Notes: generated from the sequence alone by a model not told the origin. Positions 6,124 through 12,432 are shown, counted from the first letter of the stretch. The stretch is 12,432 bases of DNA from STC-113 sp964553745 (GCA_964553745.1 CAZKLD010000026.1:1-12432), one strand, 5' to 3'. Program-made: numbers and translations.

Positions 6124-6738
6124 ATGGAAACACAAAACATGTTTGGACATTTGGCGAATGACGTTTCCATACTCAAGACATTCGAATCTCTTGAGAAAAA
6201 TTGAATACATCCCCATCTGGTAAAAGACAAAGACGATGCCGTTAAAAAGTTATTCGCCCTTCTTCCTGAACATGAAGAAATAATGACAATGACCTCAGTA
6301 ACGCTGACTGAGCTATGATTGGATGATGTCTTGAATTCGTCTCCTGAATATATTTCCATAAGAAGGATGATGGACAATTATAAGCTCACAGAAATAGATA
6401 AAAAGCGCCTATGAACTGCGCAGGAATGGGCAATATGAAGTGTGCATGCGGTAACGGAAAATTGACAAGTCCTGATCGCATCGCAAACATGAAGTCAGAT
6501 TCCCGCATATGCATATTGAGCCATGAATGTAATCTGGATTGTCTGAACTCAGAAGATAGTGAAAGACTTAGATGAAGGATTCCGCAGGGTTTATGAATAT
6601 GCTTATCCTCTAGAAGAAAAGAGGGCAATGCAGGCATACGGAACTTGAAGCGGAGTCAATAAAGTGCTGATAGTCAATAAGGAAATTGTTCCATGAAGGA
6701 TACATATGATTTTTGTAAAAGAAAGACTGTGATTTTAA
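6124..6738 (+). CDS. LUD-domain (LutC/YkgG-like) protein, UGA=Gly
   Basis: Reading 11 in-frame TGA codons as Gly gives 204 residues, ATG to TAA. The C-terminal two thirds match the LUD domain (formerly DUF162): EWAIGSVHAVTENGQVLIAS, QTGSQIPAYAYGAMNVIWIVGTQKIV, a helix ending EYAYPLEE, and TGSGVNKVLIVNKEIVPGRIHMIFVKERLGF at the end. LUD proteins include LutC and the LutB N-terminal part of the lactate oxidation complex, but many stand-alone members such as this have no assigned reaction; no LutA or LutB is nearby. It probably binds a nucleotide or CoA-like ligand in the cytoplasm. No Shine-Dalgarno is present; the leader is AT-rich. It is the first gene of a seven-gene co-directional run. Confidence 0.87.
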
Positions 6739-6749
6739 TTTAAATCAAT

Positions 6750-7112
6750 ATGAAAAGAATAGTGCATTTTGAGATTCCATCAAGGGATCTTGTCAGAACT
6801 GTAGAGTTCTATAAAAAAATATTTTCTTGGGAGATAAGCAAGTGGGCGTGACCTGAAGAATATTGGTCTGTGGTAACTTGACCCAAGACTGAAGCATGAA
6901 TAGACTGATGAATTGAAAAAAATGACATGAAATGAGGGTATGTCTGCATCGTAGATGTGCCAGATATCGAAGAATATTCAGATAAGATAATAAGCGCCTG
7001 ATGAACTTTATTCAAGACGAAAAGAGAGATAATGCCAGGTTCTTGGCTTGCTTATTTCAAGGATACTGATTGAAATGTCTTCTGAATTATACAAACGTCT
7101 GAAAATATGTAA
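6750..7112 (+). CDS. VOC-family (glyoxalase/bleomycin-resistance fold) protein 1, UGA=Gly
   Basis: This is a 120-residue, single-VOC-unit-pair protein with 10 TGA codons read as Gly. It opens with the family hallmark KRIVHFEIPSRDLVRTVEFYKKIFSWEI; His6 is the usual first metal ligand. GPEEYWSVVTGPK and GIDGGIEKND follow, and the second half has GGYVCIVDVPDIEEYSDKIISAGGTLF and the closing WLAYFKDTDGNVFGIIQT. This pattern fits the predicted-lactoylglutathione-lyase-like subgroup. Such proteins act on electrophiles such as methylglyoxal adducts or modify antibiotics; the substrate here is unknown. It lies 11 bp after the LUD gene and 24 bp before a paralogue, so co-transcription is likely. Confidence 0.88.
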
Positions 7113-7136
7113 GCTTTATTGCCTAATAATCGAATT

Positions 7137-7508
7137 ATGAAAAATGCAATCGTATGGTTTGAGATCCCTTCCTTGGATTTTGAACGTGCAGTAAAATTCT
7201 ACAAGAGCATTGTCGAATGAGAATTTATCATCGACGAGAGCAATTGAATGAAAATGGCGATATTTCCTTATGACAGGATGGAATGAGTGTGATGAGCCAT
7301 TATACAAACCCCTAACATAAAGCCAACAGAGGACTGAATTACGGTCTATCTCGCAGCTTGAGAGAGCATAGAAAAGTATATTGATAATGTAATCAAGAAC
7401 GGCTGAAAGATAATTCTTCCCAAAATGGATATTTGAAGAGAAATGGGTTTTATCGCCCAGTTCATCGATCCCGAATGAAACAGGGTATGAATCCATTGAA
7501 TGAAATAA
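7137..7508 (+). CDS. VOC-family protein 2, UGA=Gly
   Basis: This 123-residue paralogue of the preceding protein has 12 TGA codons read as Gly. It starts MKNAIVWFEIPSLDFERAVKFYKSIVEGEF, continues with KMAIFPYDRMEGVGGAIIQTPNIKPTEDGITVYLAAGESIEKYIDNVIKNGGKIILPK and ends GFIAQFIDPEGNRVGIHGMK. The first metal-ligand His of the family is replaced by Trp7 (VWFEIP against VHFEIP in its neighbour), so metal binding, and perhaps activity, differs. VOC proteins often pair as homodimers or heterodimers, so the two adjacent genes may encode a heterodimer; this is inference. AT-rich leader, no SD, TAA stop. Confidence 0.88.
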
Positions 7509-7530
7509 GTAACATTTTACCTTAATTATT

Positions 7531-8127
7531 ATGAAAAAATCATTATTCCTGCCACTTGCAGCAGCTTCAGTTTTTCTTCTTTATTCCTGCACGTGACAAA
7601 CTCCTCCGAATGGAGAACCTGCTTCTACTTGAAGCCTATACGAAACATGAAGCATCATCACCACCTGATCAGAAGCCAACTGAGTCTTGAACACCACTTG
7701 ATCATCTGATGCGACATGATGATTGTTGGGCACATGAGTATCTTCCGGTACATGAAATGCATCATGAACAGGACAACCGGGTACTTGAGCTCAAAATGTA
7801 AACCCGAATTCAAAAACATATACGATAAAGATCACATCAGCATGATTCGATCCGTTTAAATTGACCATTAAAGCGTGAGATAAAGTCGAATTCGTAAATG
7901 CGGATTCAGCTCCGCACTGGCCAGCCTCTGGTCCGCATCCGCTACATACCGCTTATCCGGGATCATGAATAGAGAAGTGCTGAACTCCCGAAGAGCCGAA
8001 TATATTCGATGCTTGTAGGGCATTGGCACAAAATGAAATTTATTCGTTCGTCTTCAATCAGAAATGATCATGGTGATTTCATGATCACTGGAATCGTGAG
8101 CTGACCTGAACTATAATCGTAGAATAA
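7531..8127 (+). CDS. Cupredoxin-domain lipoprotein with Thr/Gly/Ser-rich linker, UGA=Gly
   Basis: This encodes 198 residues with 19 TGA codons read as Gly. The lipoprotein signal ends in lipobox LYSC (Cys20). A low-complexity linker rich in TG and GS (about 21-92) carries most of the recoded glycines. The cupredoxin domain (about 95-198) shows YTIKITSAGFDPFKLTIKAGDKVEFVNADSAPHW, then PHPLHT, a Cys pair (Cys150, Cys162), YSFVFNQKGSWGFHDHWNRELTGTIIVE. His129, His136/139, His184 and His186 could bind copper. The usual blue-copper Cys next to the C-terminal His is absent (GFHDHW), as in a subgroup common in candidate-phylum bacteria. It probably acts outside the membrane in copper binding or electron transfer. 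It is not a classical plastocyanin. Confidence 0.88.
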
Positions 8128-8142
8128 TATAATTTACAGATT

Positions 8143-9162
8143 ATGAAGACTGAAGAAATCTCCACTCTTGCATGATGATGTTTCTGGTGTCTTGAGAGTG
8201 CGTTTGCTTGACTGCCTTGAGTTTTATCGACAGAGGTATGATATGCATGAGGAAAAGAGCCAAACCCGACATATGAACAGGTTCTTGCCTGAAACACATG
8301 ACATCGTGAAGCTATGCAGGTAGTATTTGATCCTGATGTGATCAGCTATGGTGAGATCCTGGTGCAATTCTGGTCACAGATAAATCCGACTGACGAAGCC
8401 TGACAGTTTGCAGATAGGGGATTCAGTTACACAACAGCAATCTGGTATCATTCGCCGGAGCAGAAGAGAGTTGCAGAAGAATCAAAAAGACGCTTAGAGG
8501 ATTCAAAAAAATTTCCTATGCCAGTGGTCACTGAGATAATCCCTTACACCACTTTCTATCCGGCAGAAGAATATCATCAGAAATATTTTCGCAAATCCGC
8601 CTTCAGATATAGCCTCTATAGAAAATGATCCTGAAGGACCGATTTTCTCAATAAGAATTGGAGCGAAGAAGCGAAGGAATACTTAAGATGAAAAGATGCT
8701 TTTTTGGCAAAGAGATATTTCAAACCTAGCGATAAAGTGATCAAAGAAAATTTGGATTCGTTGTCTTATGATGTCACTCAGAACAGATGAACCGAACACG
8801 CTTTCACTTCAAGCTATGAAAAAGATTGGAGACCATGAATCTATGTCGATATCGTCAGCTGAGAACCCCTATTCTCATCAAAAGACCAGTATGATGCATG
8901 ATGCTGATGGCCCAGCTTCACAAGGCCTCTAAATTCACATTTCATAAAGACAGCAGATGATCACTCCCATTGAATGATAAGGACCGAAGTCAGAAGCAAA
9001 TACTGAGATAGTCATCTAGGGCATGTTTTCAATGATTGACCCGAGGAAGAATGATGAGTCAGATTCTGCATCAATTGAGCGGCTCTCAGGTTTGTGCCAA
9101 AGGAAAAGCTCGAGGAAGAATGATACTCAGAATATCTTACGCTTTTCGAAGAGTCGGATTAA
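8143..9162 (+). CDS. msrAB: Peptide methionine sulfoxide reductase MsrA-MsrB fusion, UGA=Gly
   Basis: This encodes 339 residues with 24 TGA codons read as Gly. The MsrA domain (about 4-160) starts with GGCFWCLE (nucleophile Cys13) and has GYAGG, YEQV, GHREAMQVVFDP, FWSQINPTDEAGQFADRG and PAEEYHQKY. The MsrB domain (about 170-325) has DAGCGWPSF (recycling Cys254), HSHGMIRTEVRSKYGDSHLGHVFNDGP and RFCINGAALRFVP (catalytic Cys309). MsrA reduces the S and MsrB the R epimer of methionine sulfoxide, with thioredoxin as usual electron donor. There is no signal peptide, so it is cytoplasmic. The MsrB zinc CXXC positions are replaced (GIYVDIVSGEPLF), as in zinc-free MsrB forms such as Neisseria PilB. 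Domain order A-B matches many bacterial fusions. It lies 15 bp after the cupredoxin gene. Confidence 0.96.
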
Positions 9163-9192
9163 AAGGAGAAGTTACTATTTAATCGTATAACT

Positions 9193-9996
9193 ATGAAAAA
9201 ACTAACCTTGATTTCACCTTTGTTGCTGCTGATGCTATTTTCATGCGCGCCCTCCAATGATCAGAATCCGCAAAGCTCAACAGGCTCAAAAGCACAAAGT
9301 TCTGAAGTCAGCACTTGAACAGTAGCATATTTTCCATGAAAGCCGCAACATATATGATATTTTGCAAGGCCGGCAAATGTTGAGGGAAAATATCCTGCCC
9401 TGATCCTCATTCACGAATGGTGGGGACTCAATGATAATATAAAAAGCCTCGCGTCGGATTTTGCAAAACAAGGATACATTGTTCTTGCTGCTGATATGTA
9501 TTGAGGCAAGACTGCTACCGATTCGACTTGAGCAACCGCTCTGGCATGAGCTGTTTCAAATGATGAAGCCGGAGCATTCGAAAATCTCAGATATGCCATA
9601 CAGTATCTTCAATGACTCAGTGAAGTCGATGATGAAAGGATATGAACCGTCTGATGGTGCTTCTGATGATGATGGGCTTACCAGATGGCAAAAAACAATC
9701 TTTGAACAAAGGTTTCCGTAATGTACTATTGAAGATTCAATGCCGATGACGATCTATCGATGATGAGGTCGCAGATATTGTGACATTATTGAGAAAAAGA
9801 TATGAGCATCAGCATAGACTCAGCTAGAGAATTCCAGGCAAAACTGGAAACATTATCTTGAGATCATGCTGTATATATCTATCCCAATGTAGGCCATGGT
9901 TTTGCCAACAATCCAGAAACGGAAGATGAGAAAGATGCCGCAAATCTTGCGATGCAGAGAACATTGGATTTCCTTAAGTCCAATTTAAGAGAATAG
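9193..9996 (+). CDS. Dienelactone hydrolase family lipoprotein, UGA=Gly
   Basis: This is a 267-residue protein with 17 TGA codons read as Gly and a TAG stop. A signal with lipobox LFSC (Cys18) and a Ser-rich linker precede the alpha/beta-hydrolase domain (about 43-265). Motifs in order are ALILIHEWWGLNDNIKSLASDFAKQGYIVLAADMYGGKTATD (oxyanion and early strands), GTVGWCFGGGWAYQ (nucleophile Cys156), HYGEKDMSIS (Asp203) and NVGHGFAN (His235). This is the Cys-Asp-His triad of the dienelactone hydrolase family. The true substrate cannot be told; family members hydrolyse dienelactones and other esters or lactones. The lipobox suggests action outside the cytoplasmic membrane. It lies 30 bp after msrAB; two hairpins follow. 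Confidence 0.92.
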
Positions 9997-10012
9997 GTAT
10001 AATATGTTTTTG

Positions 10013-10060
10013 CTCCGGATAATTTCTGGAGACTTGTAGAATCTGAAAATGCGTTTTCAG
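10013..10060 (+). promoter_or_regulatory. Two small hairpins between the hydrolase and peptidase genes
   Basis: CTCCGGA (10013-10019) pairs with TCTGGAG (10025-10031, one G-U pair), and CTGAAAA (10043-10049) pairs with TTTTCAG (10054-10060) around a TGCG loop. Neither has a T run. They fill the longest gap of the recoded cluster (74 bp) and may separate the C39 gene transcriptionally from the genes before it. Confidence 0.35.
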
Positions 10061-10070
10061 TTCGAAAATA

Positions 10071-10874
10071 ATGTTTAATGAAATAAAGATGAAAGCTAAA
10101 TTCGCAGAATACATAACATATTTCATGTATTCTTTGATTACAATATTGATTTTGTTGACCATGCTCATTTTGGTTGATTGATTGAATTGAGAACCCAAAT
10201 ATAGCCTCCCCCTGAAAACCCCACCTGAACAATCCGAAGAAATCAGACAGGCTACTCCTGCAAAAAAATCATCCACTGGCGGCATAGTTCGAGCCGAAGT
10301 GCCATTTACAGCTCAGGCTCCATTCTGAAATTGGGGAGATATCATATATGAGGAGTGATGCGAAGAGGCATCGATTATAATGGCTGTATCCTGGTCTAGA
10401 TGACAGAGATTGACTGCCACATGAGCGAATGCAGAGATTAAAAATATATCAAATTTCGAAAAAGACCTATTCTGAAATTTTTTAGATACCTCTGTCTATG
10501 ATACGGCAAAGGCAATGAAAGGATATTTCAATTTCACTCAATATAAGATAATCGAAAAAGTTACAAAAAAAGATATAATAGATAGTCTGGGGAATTGAAA
10601 TATTTTAGTTGTCCCTGTTTATTGAAGAGATCTGAAAAATCCTAATTTCACCCAGCCAGGGCCAATAGCCCACATGCTAGTCGTCACTTGATATGATCCT
10701 CTCAAAAAGCAATTCATCACAAATGACCCTTGAACCAAAAATTGAAAATCGTACAGATATGGCGAGGATGTTTTGTATAATGCGATTTGGGCATACCCTT
10801 CAAGCGCAACTGAGCATAAACTGCCCGCAAAGATAGGCAGGGCAAAGACCATTATTGAAGTATACAAGAAATAA
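10071..10874 (+). CDS. Membrane-anchored C39-like cysteine peptidase, UGA=Gly
   Basis: This encodes 267 residues with 12 TGA codons read as Gly. An in-frame ATG at 10089 would give 261 residues, and neither start has an SD. A single membrane helix (about 17-36) is followed by a linker (40-72) and a peptidase_C39_2-type domain: AEVPFTAQAPFGNWGD, EEGCEEASIIMAVSW (nucleophile Cys97), IAHMLVVTGYD (His201) and FITNDPG (Asp219). The papain-like Cys-His-Asp set is intact. Related domains in candidate-phylum bacteria are usually extracytoplasmic, single-pass proteins; substrates are unknown. Unlike C39 proteases of bacteriocin exporters, no ABC transporter is attached. The gene ends 11 bp before a hairpin. 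Confidence 0.9.
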
Positions 10875-10885
10875 TTCATATAGAC

Positions 10886-10914
10886 AAGAGCCTCTTTTTT
10901 GTAAGGAGGCTCTT
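10886..10914 (+). terminator. Putative terminator after the recoded cluster
   Basis: Perfect 9-bp arms, AAGAGCCTC (10886-10894) and GAGGCTCTT (10906-10914), enclose an 11-base loop that starts with TTTTTT. No T run follows on the plus strand, so termination efficiency is uncertain, but it lies 11 bp after the C39 stop and at the change back to the standard code. Confidence 0.55.
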
Positions 10915-10956
10915 ATATCGTGAGAGCACTTGAATTTTCATGCCATCAATAATCTT

Positions 10957-10983
10957 TGACAAAAGAACATTATTCTTTATTGT
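10957..10983 (+). promoter_or_regulatory. Promoter of the 11033 gene
   Basis: TTGACA (about 10957-10962), a spacer of 16 bases and TATTGT (about 10979-10984) form a sigma-70-like promoter about 50 bases before the gene. An inverted repeat (TGTATAT-GAACAA-ATATACA, 10981-11000) overlaps its -10 and start region and could be an operator. Confidence 0.45.
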
Positions 10984-11032
10984 ATATGAACAAATATACA
11001 AATAAATAAAATTGCCAGATAGGAGGTGCAGG

Positions 11033-11587
11033 ATGTTCGGATTGGATGACTTCTTGGTGGATAGGATTTTCAACCCCTTCGCTAAACGGTTCAATGTCTT
11101 AACGGGCAAGAGTTGCTACTTCCTCGCACAGATGAGTTTCATGCTAAGCGCAGCCATATCGGTTGCAGGAGGGGTATACGGAGTGTTGTCTTTCGATTAT
11201 ACTCCGAGAGATGAATGCCTCTTGATTGTCCTCTCCTTCATCAGCAGCTACATGTTCATCAAATCCAGCGACTGGCCGAGAAATGAGCAGAAAAGGTTTG
11301 AAAGAAAAGGGAAAGTACTCTGCACGAGCCGGATTGATCATCAGATGTTCAGGATCGGCCTTCTCATCCTGATTCCCATCATCGCTTACTCCATCCGCCT
11401 GATGCCCGACAAGGTAGGCAGAGACATCTTCTCCTTCATCTGTCTCACCATTGCCGGATTCGATCTGGCCCTCTACTTCTTCGCCTGCACCCCGCTTCCC
11501 CCCGGTGAATCCAAAATAGGGGAATTCGCCACAAATTTCAAGGCTTTCTTTGCAAAGAGGGAGCTGCAGAAAGTGCGCTACAAGTAA
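11033..11587 (+). CDS. Four-helix membrane protein of unknown function
   Basis: This encodes 184 residues from the ATG at 11033, which has a consensus AGGAGG SD (11021-11026) 6 bases upstream; an upstream in-frame TTG at 11012 lies before that SD and is not credible as the start. Four hydrophobic segments are visible (about residues 30-50, 60-75, 106-124 and 130-147), separated by basic loops (WPRNEQKRFERKGK) and followed by a cytoplasmic-type tail with TPLPPGESKIGEFATNF and FFAKRELQKVRYK. I do not recognise a family. It uses the standard code with ordinary GGN glycine codons and ends TAA. It stands alone between a promoter and a terminator. Confidence 0.8.
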   Translation: MFGLDDFLVDRIFNPFAKRFNVLTGKSCYFLAQMSFMLSAAISVAGGVYGVLSFDYTPRDECLLIVLSFISSYMFIKSSDWPRNEQKRFERKGKVLCTSRIDHQMFRIGLLILIPIIAYSIRLMPDKVGRDIFSFICLTIAGFDLALYFFACTPLPPGESKIGEFATNFKAFFAKRELQKVRYK

Positions 11588-11626
11588 ATCAAGCTTTTCT
11601 TCGGAATGAGCCTGTTTGCAAAAAAG

Positions 11627-11657
11627 AAAAACCCCCGCCAGCCTGGCGGGGGGTTTT
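11627..11657. terminator. Terminator after the membrane protein gene
   Basis: CCCCCGCCA (11632-11640) pairs with TGGCGGGGG (11644-11652) around a 3-base loop, with an A run before it and TTTT after it, so it can act in both directions. Confidence 0.85.
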
Positions 11658-11824
11658 GCATAATGATTAATGCAATCCTCACCCCGACCCCTCTGCCCCA
11701 GGGCATACTCTCTGGCTCCGCTATTCACCTTATCCCGATAGGAGAGAGGGGGGGCGCCTGTCATTTCGAGCGCAGAGAGAAATCCTTTAATGATTATCCG
11801 TCATTCAAAAATCCCCCTTCATTT

Positions 11825-11844
11825 CCCCCTTTGTCAAAAGGGGG
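11825..11844. repeat. Palindromic repeat unit (CCCCCTTT/AAAGGGGG)
   Basis: Perfect 8-bp arms around GTCA. It is similar in design to the unit at 11876-11897, which suggests one dispersed repeat family. Confidence 0.65.
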
Positions 11845-11875
11845 TTGAGCAAGATTAAACATAAGTACGGCATTA

Positions 11876-11897
11876 ACCCTCTTTCGACAAAGAGGGT
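11876..11897. repeat. Palindromic repeat unit (ACCCTCTTT/AAAGAGGGT)
   Basis: Perfect 9-bp arms around CGAC, probably the same family as 11825-11844 (pyrimidine-rich arm, four-base loop with a GAC or GTC core, purine-rich arm). Confidence 0.65.
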
Positions 11898-11946
11898 GGC
11901 ACGCCAGTGATGGGTGATTCTTTCATTAATCATCATCCATTTTGTC

Positions 11947-11967
11947 ATTCCCGGCTTGATCGGGAAT
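11947..11967. repeat. Palindromic repeat unit (ATTCCCG/CGGGAAT)
   Basis: Seven-bp arms around GCTTGAT, in the context GTCATTCCCGGCTTGATCGG followed by GAATCC. This form of intergenic palindrome is common in many bacterial genomes. Confidence 0.6.
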
Positions 11968-12029
11968 CCACCTCATTAATCATTATGGATTCATCATCTT
12001 AATCATCATTCGTTAATGATTTTAACATC

Positions 12030-12055
12030 CATACTTTTTTATGCAAAAAAGTATG
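12030..12055. repeat. Perfect 11-bp hairpin (CATACTTTTTT/AAAAAAGTATG)
   Basis: Perfect arms around ATGC. The T and A runs sit inside the stem, so it is not a normal terminator. Confidence 0.6.
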
Positions 12056-12157
12056 CAAAAAGCATTGGGGACCGGCAGAGACTCACTCCGCTACGCTCCG
12101 TATTGGCTCCGGCTCCGCCTCCGCTGACAGACTGCTCGTTACCCCAAGAGTACTTCC

Positions 12158-12171
12158 TTCGGGCGCCCGAA
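12158..12171. repeat. 14-bp perfect palindrome
   Basis: TTCGGGCGCCCGAA is its own reverse complement. It lies in a stretch with repeated CTCCG units (12088-12124). Confidence 0.5.
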
Positions 12172-12201
12172 ACCCCTAGTTATAAGGAGGATGAATTTAT
12201 T

Positions 12202-12222
12202 CCTTCCCTAATTTAGGGAAGG
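12202..12222. terminator. Hairpin at the end of the minus-strand partial gene
   Basis: CCTTCCCTA (12202-12210) and TAGGGAAGG (12214-12222) are perfect 9-bp arms around ATT. The stop codon of the minus-strand open frame (12208-12210) lies in the stem. It may end that gene's transcript, although the minus strand continues with only a short T-poor sequence. Confidence 0.4.
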
Positions 12223-12432
12223 TGCCCCATAGGGCGGATGGGTTATAATCATTATCATCATTATTCTTGGACCCGTGCGGAGCGGAAGGGCTTCATCATT
12301 CTCACTACCAGCAGGAGTTGAGGAAGGGGTCTTAGGGGGAATGGTGTGTCCAAGCATGACAGAATTCATCTCGGCATCAGAAGTATGACCGAAATAGCCA
12401 GTCCCCCTAATGGTTTTGCCTACTTTTGACAG
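12208..12432 (-). CDS. C-terminal end of an unidentified protein (5' partial at window edge)
   Basis: The minus strand is open from the window edge to TAG (12208-12210), giving 74 residues. The first part reads like real protein (SKVGKTIRGTGYFGHTSDAE, then MNSVMLGHTIPPKTPSSTPAG), a short folded end followed by a Pro/Ser/Thr-rich tail. The last part (RTGPRIMMIMIITHPPYGAP) runs through repeat-like DNA and may be an extension picked up from the neighbouring repeat cluster. Glycines are GGN and there is no in-frame TGA, which fits the standard-code blocks. No family is recognised. Confidence 0.4.
   Translation of the reverse strand: MSKVGKTIRGTGYFGHTSDAEMNSVMLGHTIPPKTPSSTPAGSENDEALPLRTGPRIMMIMIITHPPYGAPSLN

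Larger units (their letters stand above)
11661..12207. repeat. Cluster of short palindromic repeats separated by TAATGATTA/TAATCATTA motifs
   Basis: About 550 bp without a credible gene. Unrelated palindromic units are separated by the same short AT motif, seen in both orientations: TAATGATTAA (11661), TTAATGATTA (11787), ATTAATCAT (11925), ATTAATCATTA (11975), TTAATCATC (about 11999) and GTTAATGAT (12012). Units between them include a G/C-rich stretch (11678-11755), a TCATTTCGAGC...AGAAATC unit (11761-11784) and the hairpins listed separately. This looks like an intergenic sink of REP/MITE-like elements. Confidence 0.6.

Noticed and set aside
7116..7496. 126-residue minus-strand open frame
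   Set aside because: It is antisense to the second VOC gene; the low stop density follows from the recoded plus-strand gene. No start signal and no recognisable motif.
9461..9721. 86-residue plus-strand standard-code frame
   Set aside because: It is an alternative frame inside the recoded dienelactone hydrolase gene, which has full motif support.
6124..10874. Block of pseudogenes full of nonsense mutations
   Set aside because: Only TGA interrupts the frames; TAA and TAG appear just once per gene, at its end. All catalytic residues are intact when TGA is Gly, which decay would not produce.
6124..10874. UGA=Trp (table 4) or selenocysteine
   Set aside because: Trp would break GGCFWC, GCGWPSF and GWCFGGG, and TGG is used for Trp in the same motifs. 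Selenocysteine would not occur dozens of times per protein set or at glycine positions.
11144..11764. 206-residue minus-strand open frame
   Set aside because: It runs through a bidirectional terminator and repeat DNA and lies antisense to the SD-led membrane protein gene; composition is not protein-like.
11661..12207. CRISPR array
   Set aside because: The repeated units differ in sequence and spacing; there is no constant repeat with unique spacers and no cas gene.

Overview
The window reads as a mosaic of two genetic codes. Positions 1-854 and 6124-10874 contain eight plus-strand genes that are open only if UGA is read as glycine (translation table 25, known from Gracilibacteria/BD1-5 and Absconditabacteria/SR1). 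I count about 124 in-frame TGA codons in these genes, including at invariant glycines of catalytic motifs (GGCFWC and GCGWPSF of methionine sulfoxide reductase, GWCFGGG of dienelactone hydrolase). TGG still encodes Trp in the same motifs. The other blocks, about 900-5900 and 11033-11587, hold seven complete genes in the standard code, with no internal TGA in about 1,470 codons; one of them ends in TGA.

Layout. (A) 1-854: the C-terminal part of a recoded LamG/concanavalin-A-like protein, ending at a bidirectional terminator. (B) 915-5752, standard code: a minus-strand TPM-domain membrane protein; a divergent secreted Sel1-repeat protein; a lemA-TPM-TPM operon; and an exported protein of unknown function. 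Two near-identical upstream elements with GTCAAA/TTTGAC boxes precede the Sel1 and lemA genes. (C) 6124-10874, code 25: a tight co-directional run of a LUD-domain protein, two VOC/glyoxalase-fold proteins, a cupredoxin lipoprotein, an MsrA-MsrB fusion and a dienelactone-hydrolase-family lipoprotein, then a membrane-anchored C39-like peptidase. (D) 11033-11587, standard code: a four-helix membrane protein of unknown function. It is followed by about 550 bp of small palindromic repeats and the end of a minus-strand gene cut by the window edge.

The blocks also differ in translation signals. Genes in B and D have clear Shine-Dalgarno sequences 6-9 bases before ATG. Genes in C have AT-rich leaders without them. 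The A/B border sits on a strong terminator; the B/C and C/D intergenic regions each hold a terminator or hairpin. Two explanations fit: a recoded candidate-phylum bacterium that acquired standard-code blocks (most of which it could translate), or a misjoined metagenomic assembly. The sequence alone cannot decide.

Functionally, block C looks like a redox and electrophile-detoxification cassette (methionine repair, glyoxalase-type enzymes, an extracytoplasmic copper protein and a hydrolase). Block B looks like an envelope-associated LemA/TPM module. Everything stated about function is from motif recognition by eye; no database search was possible.
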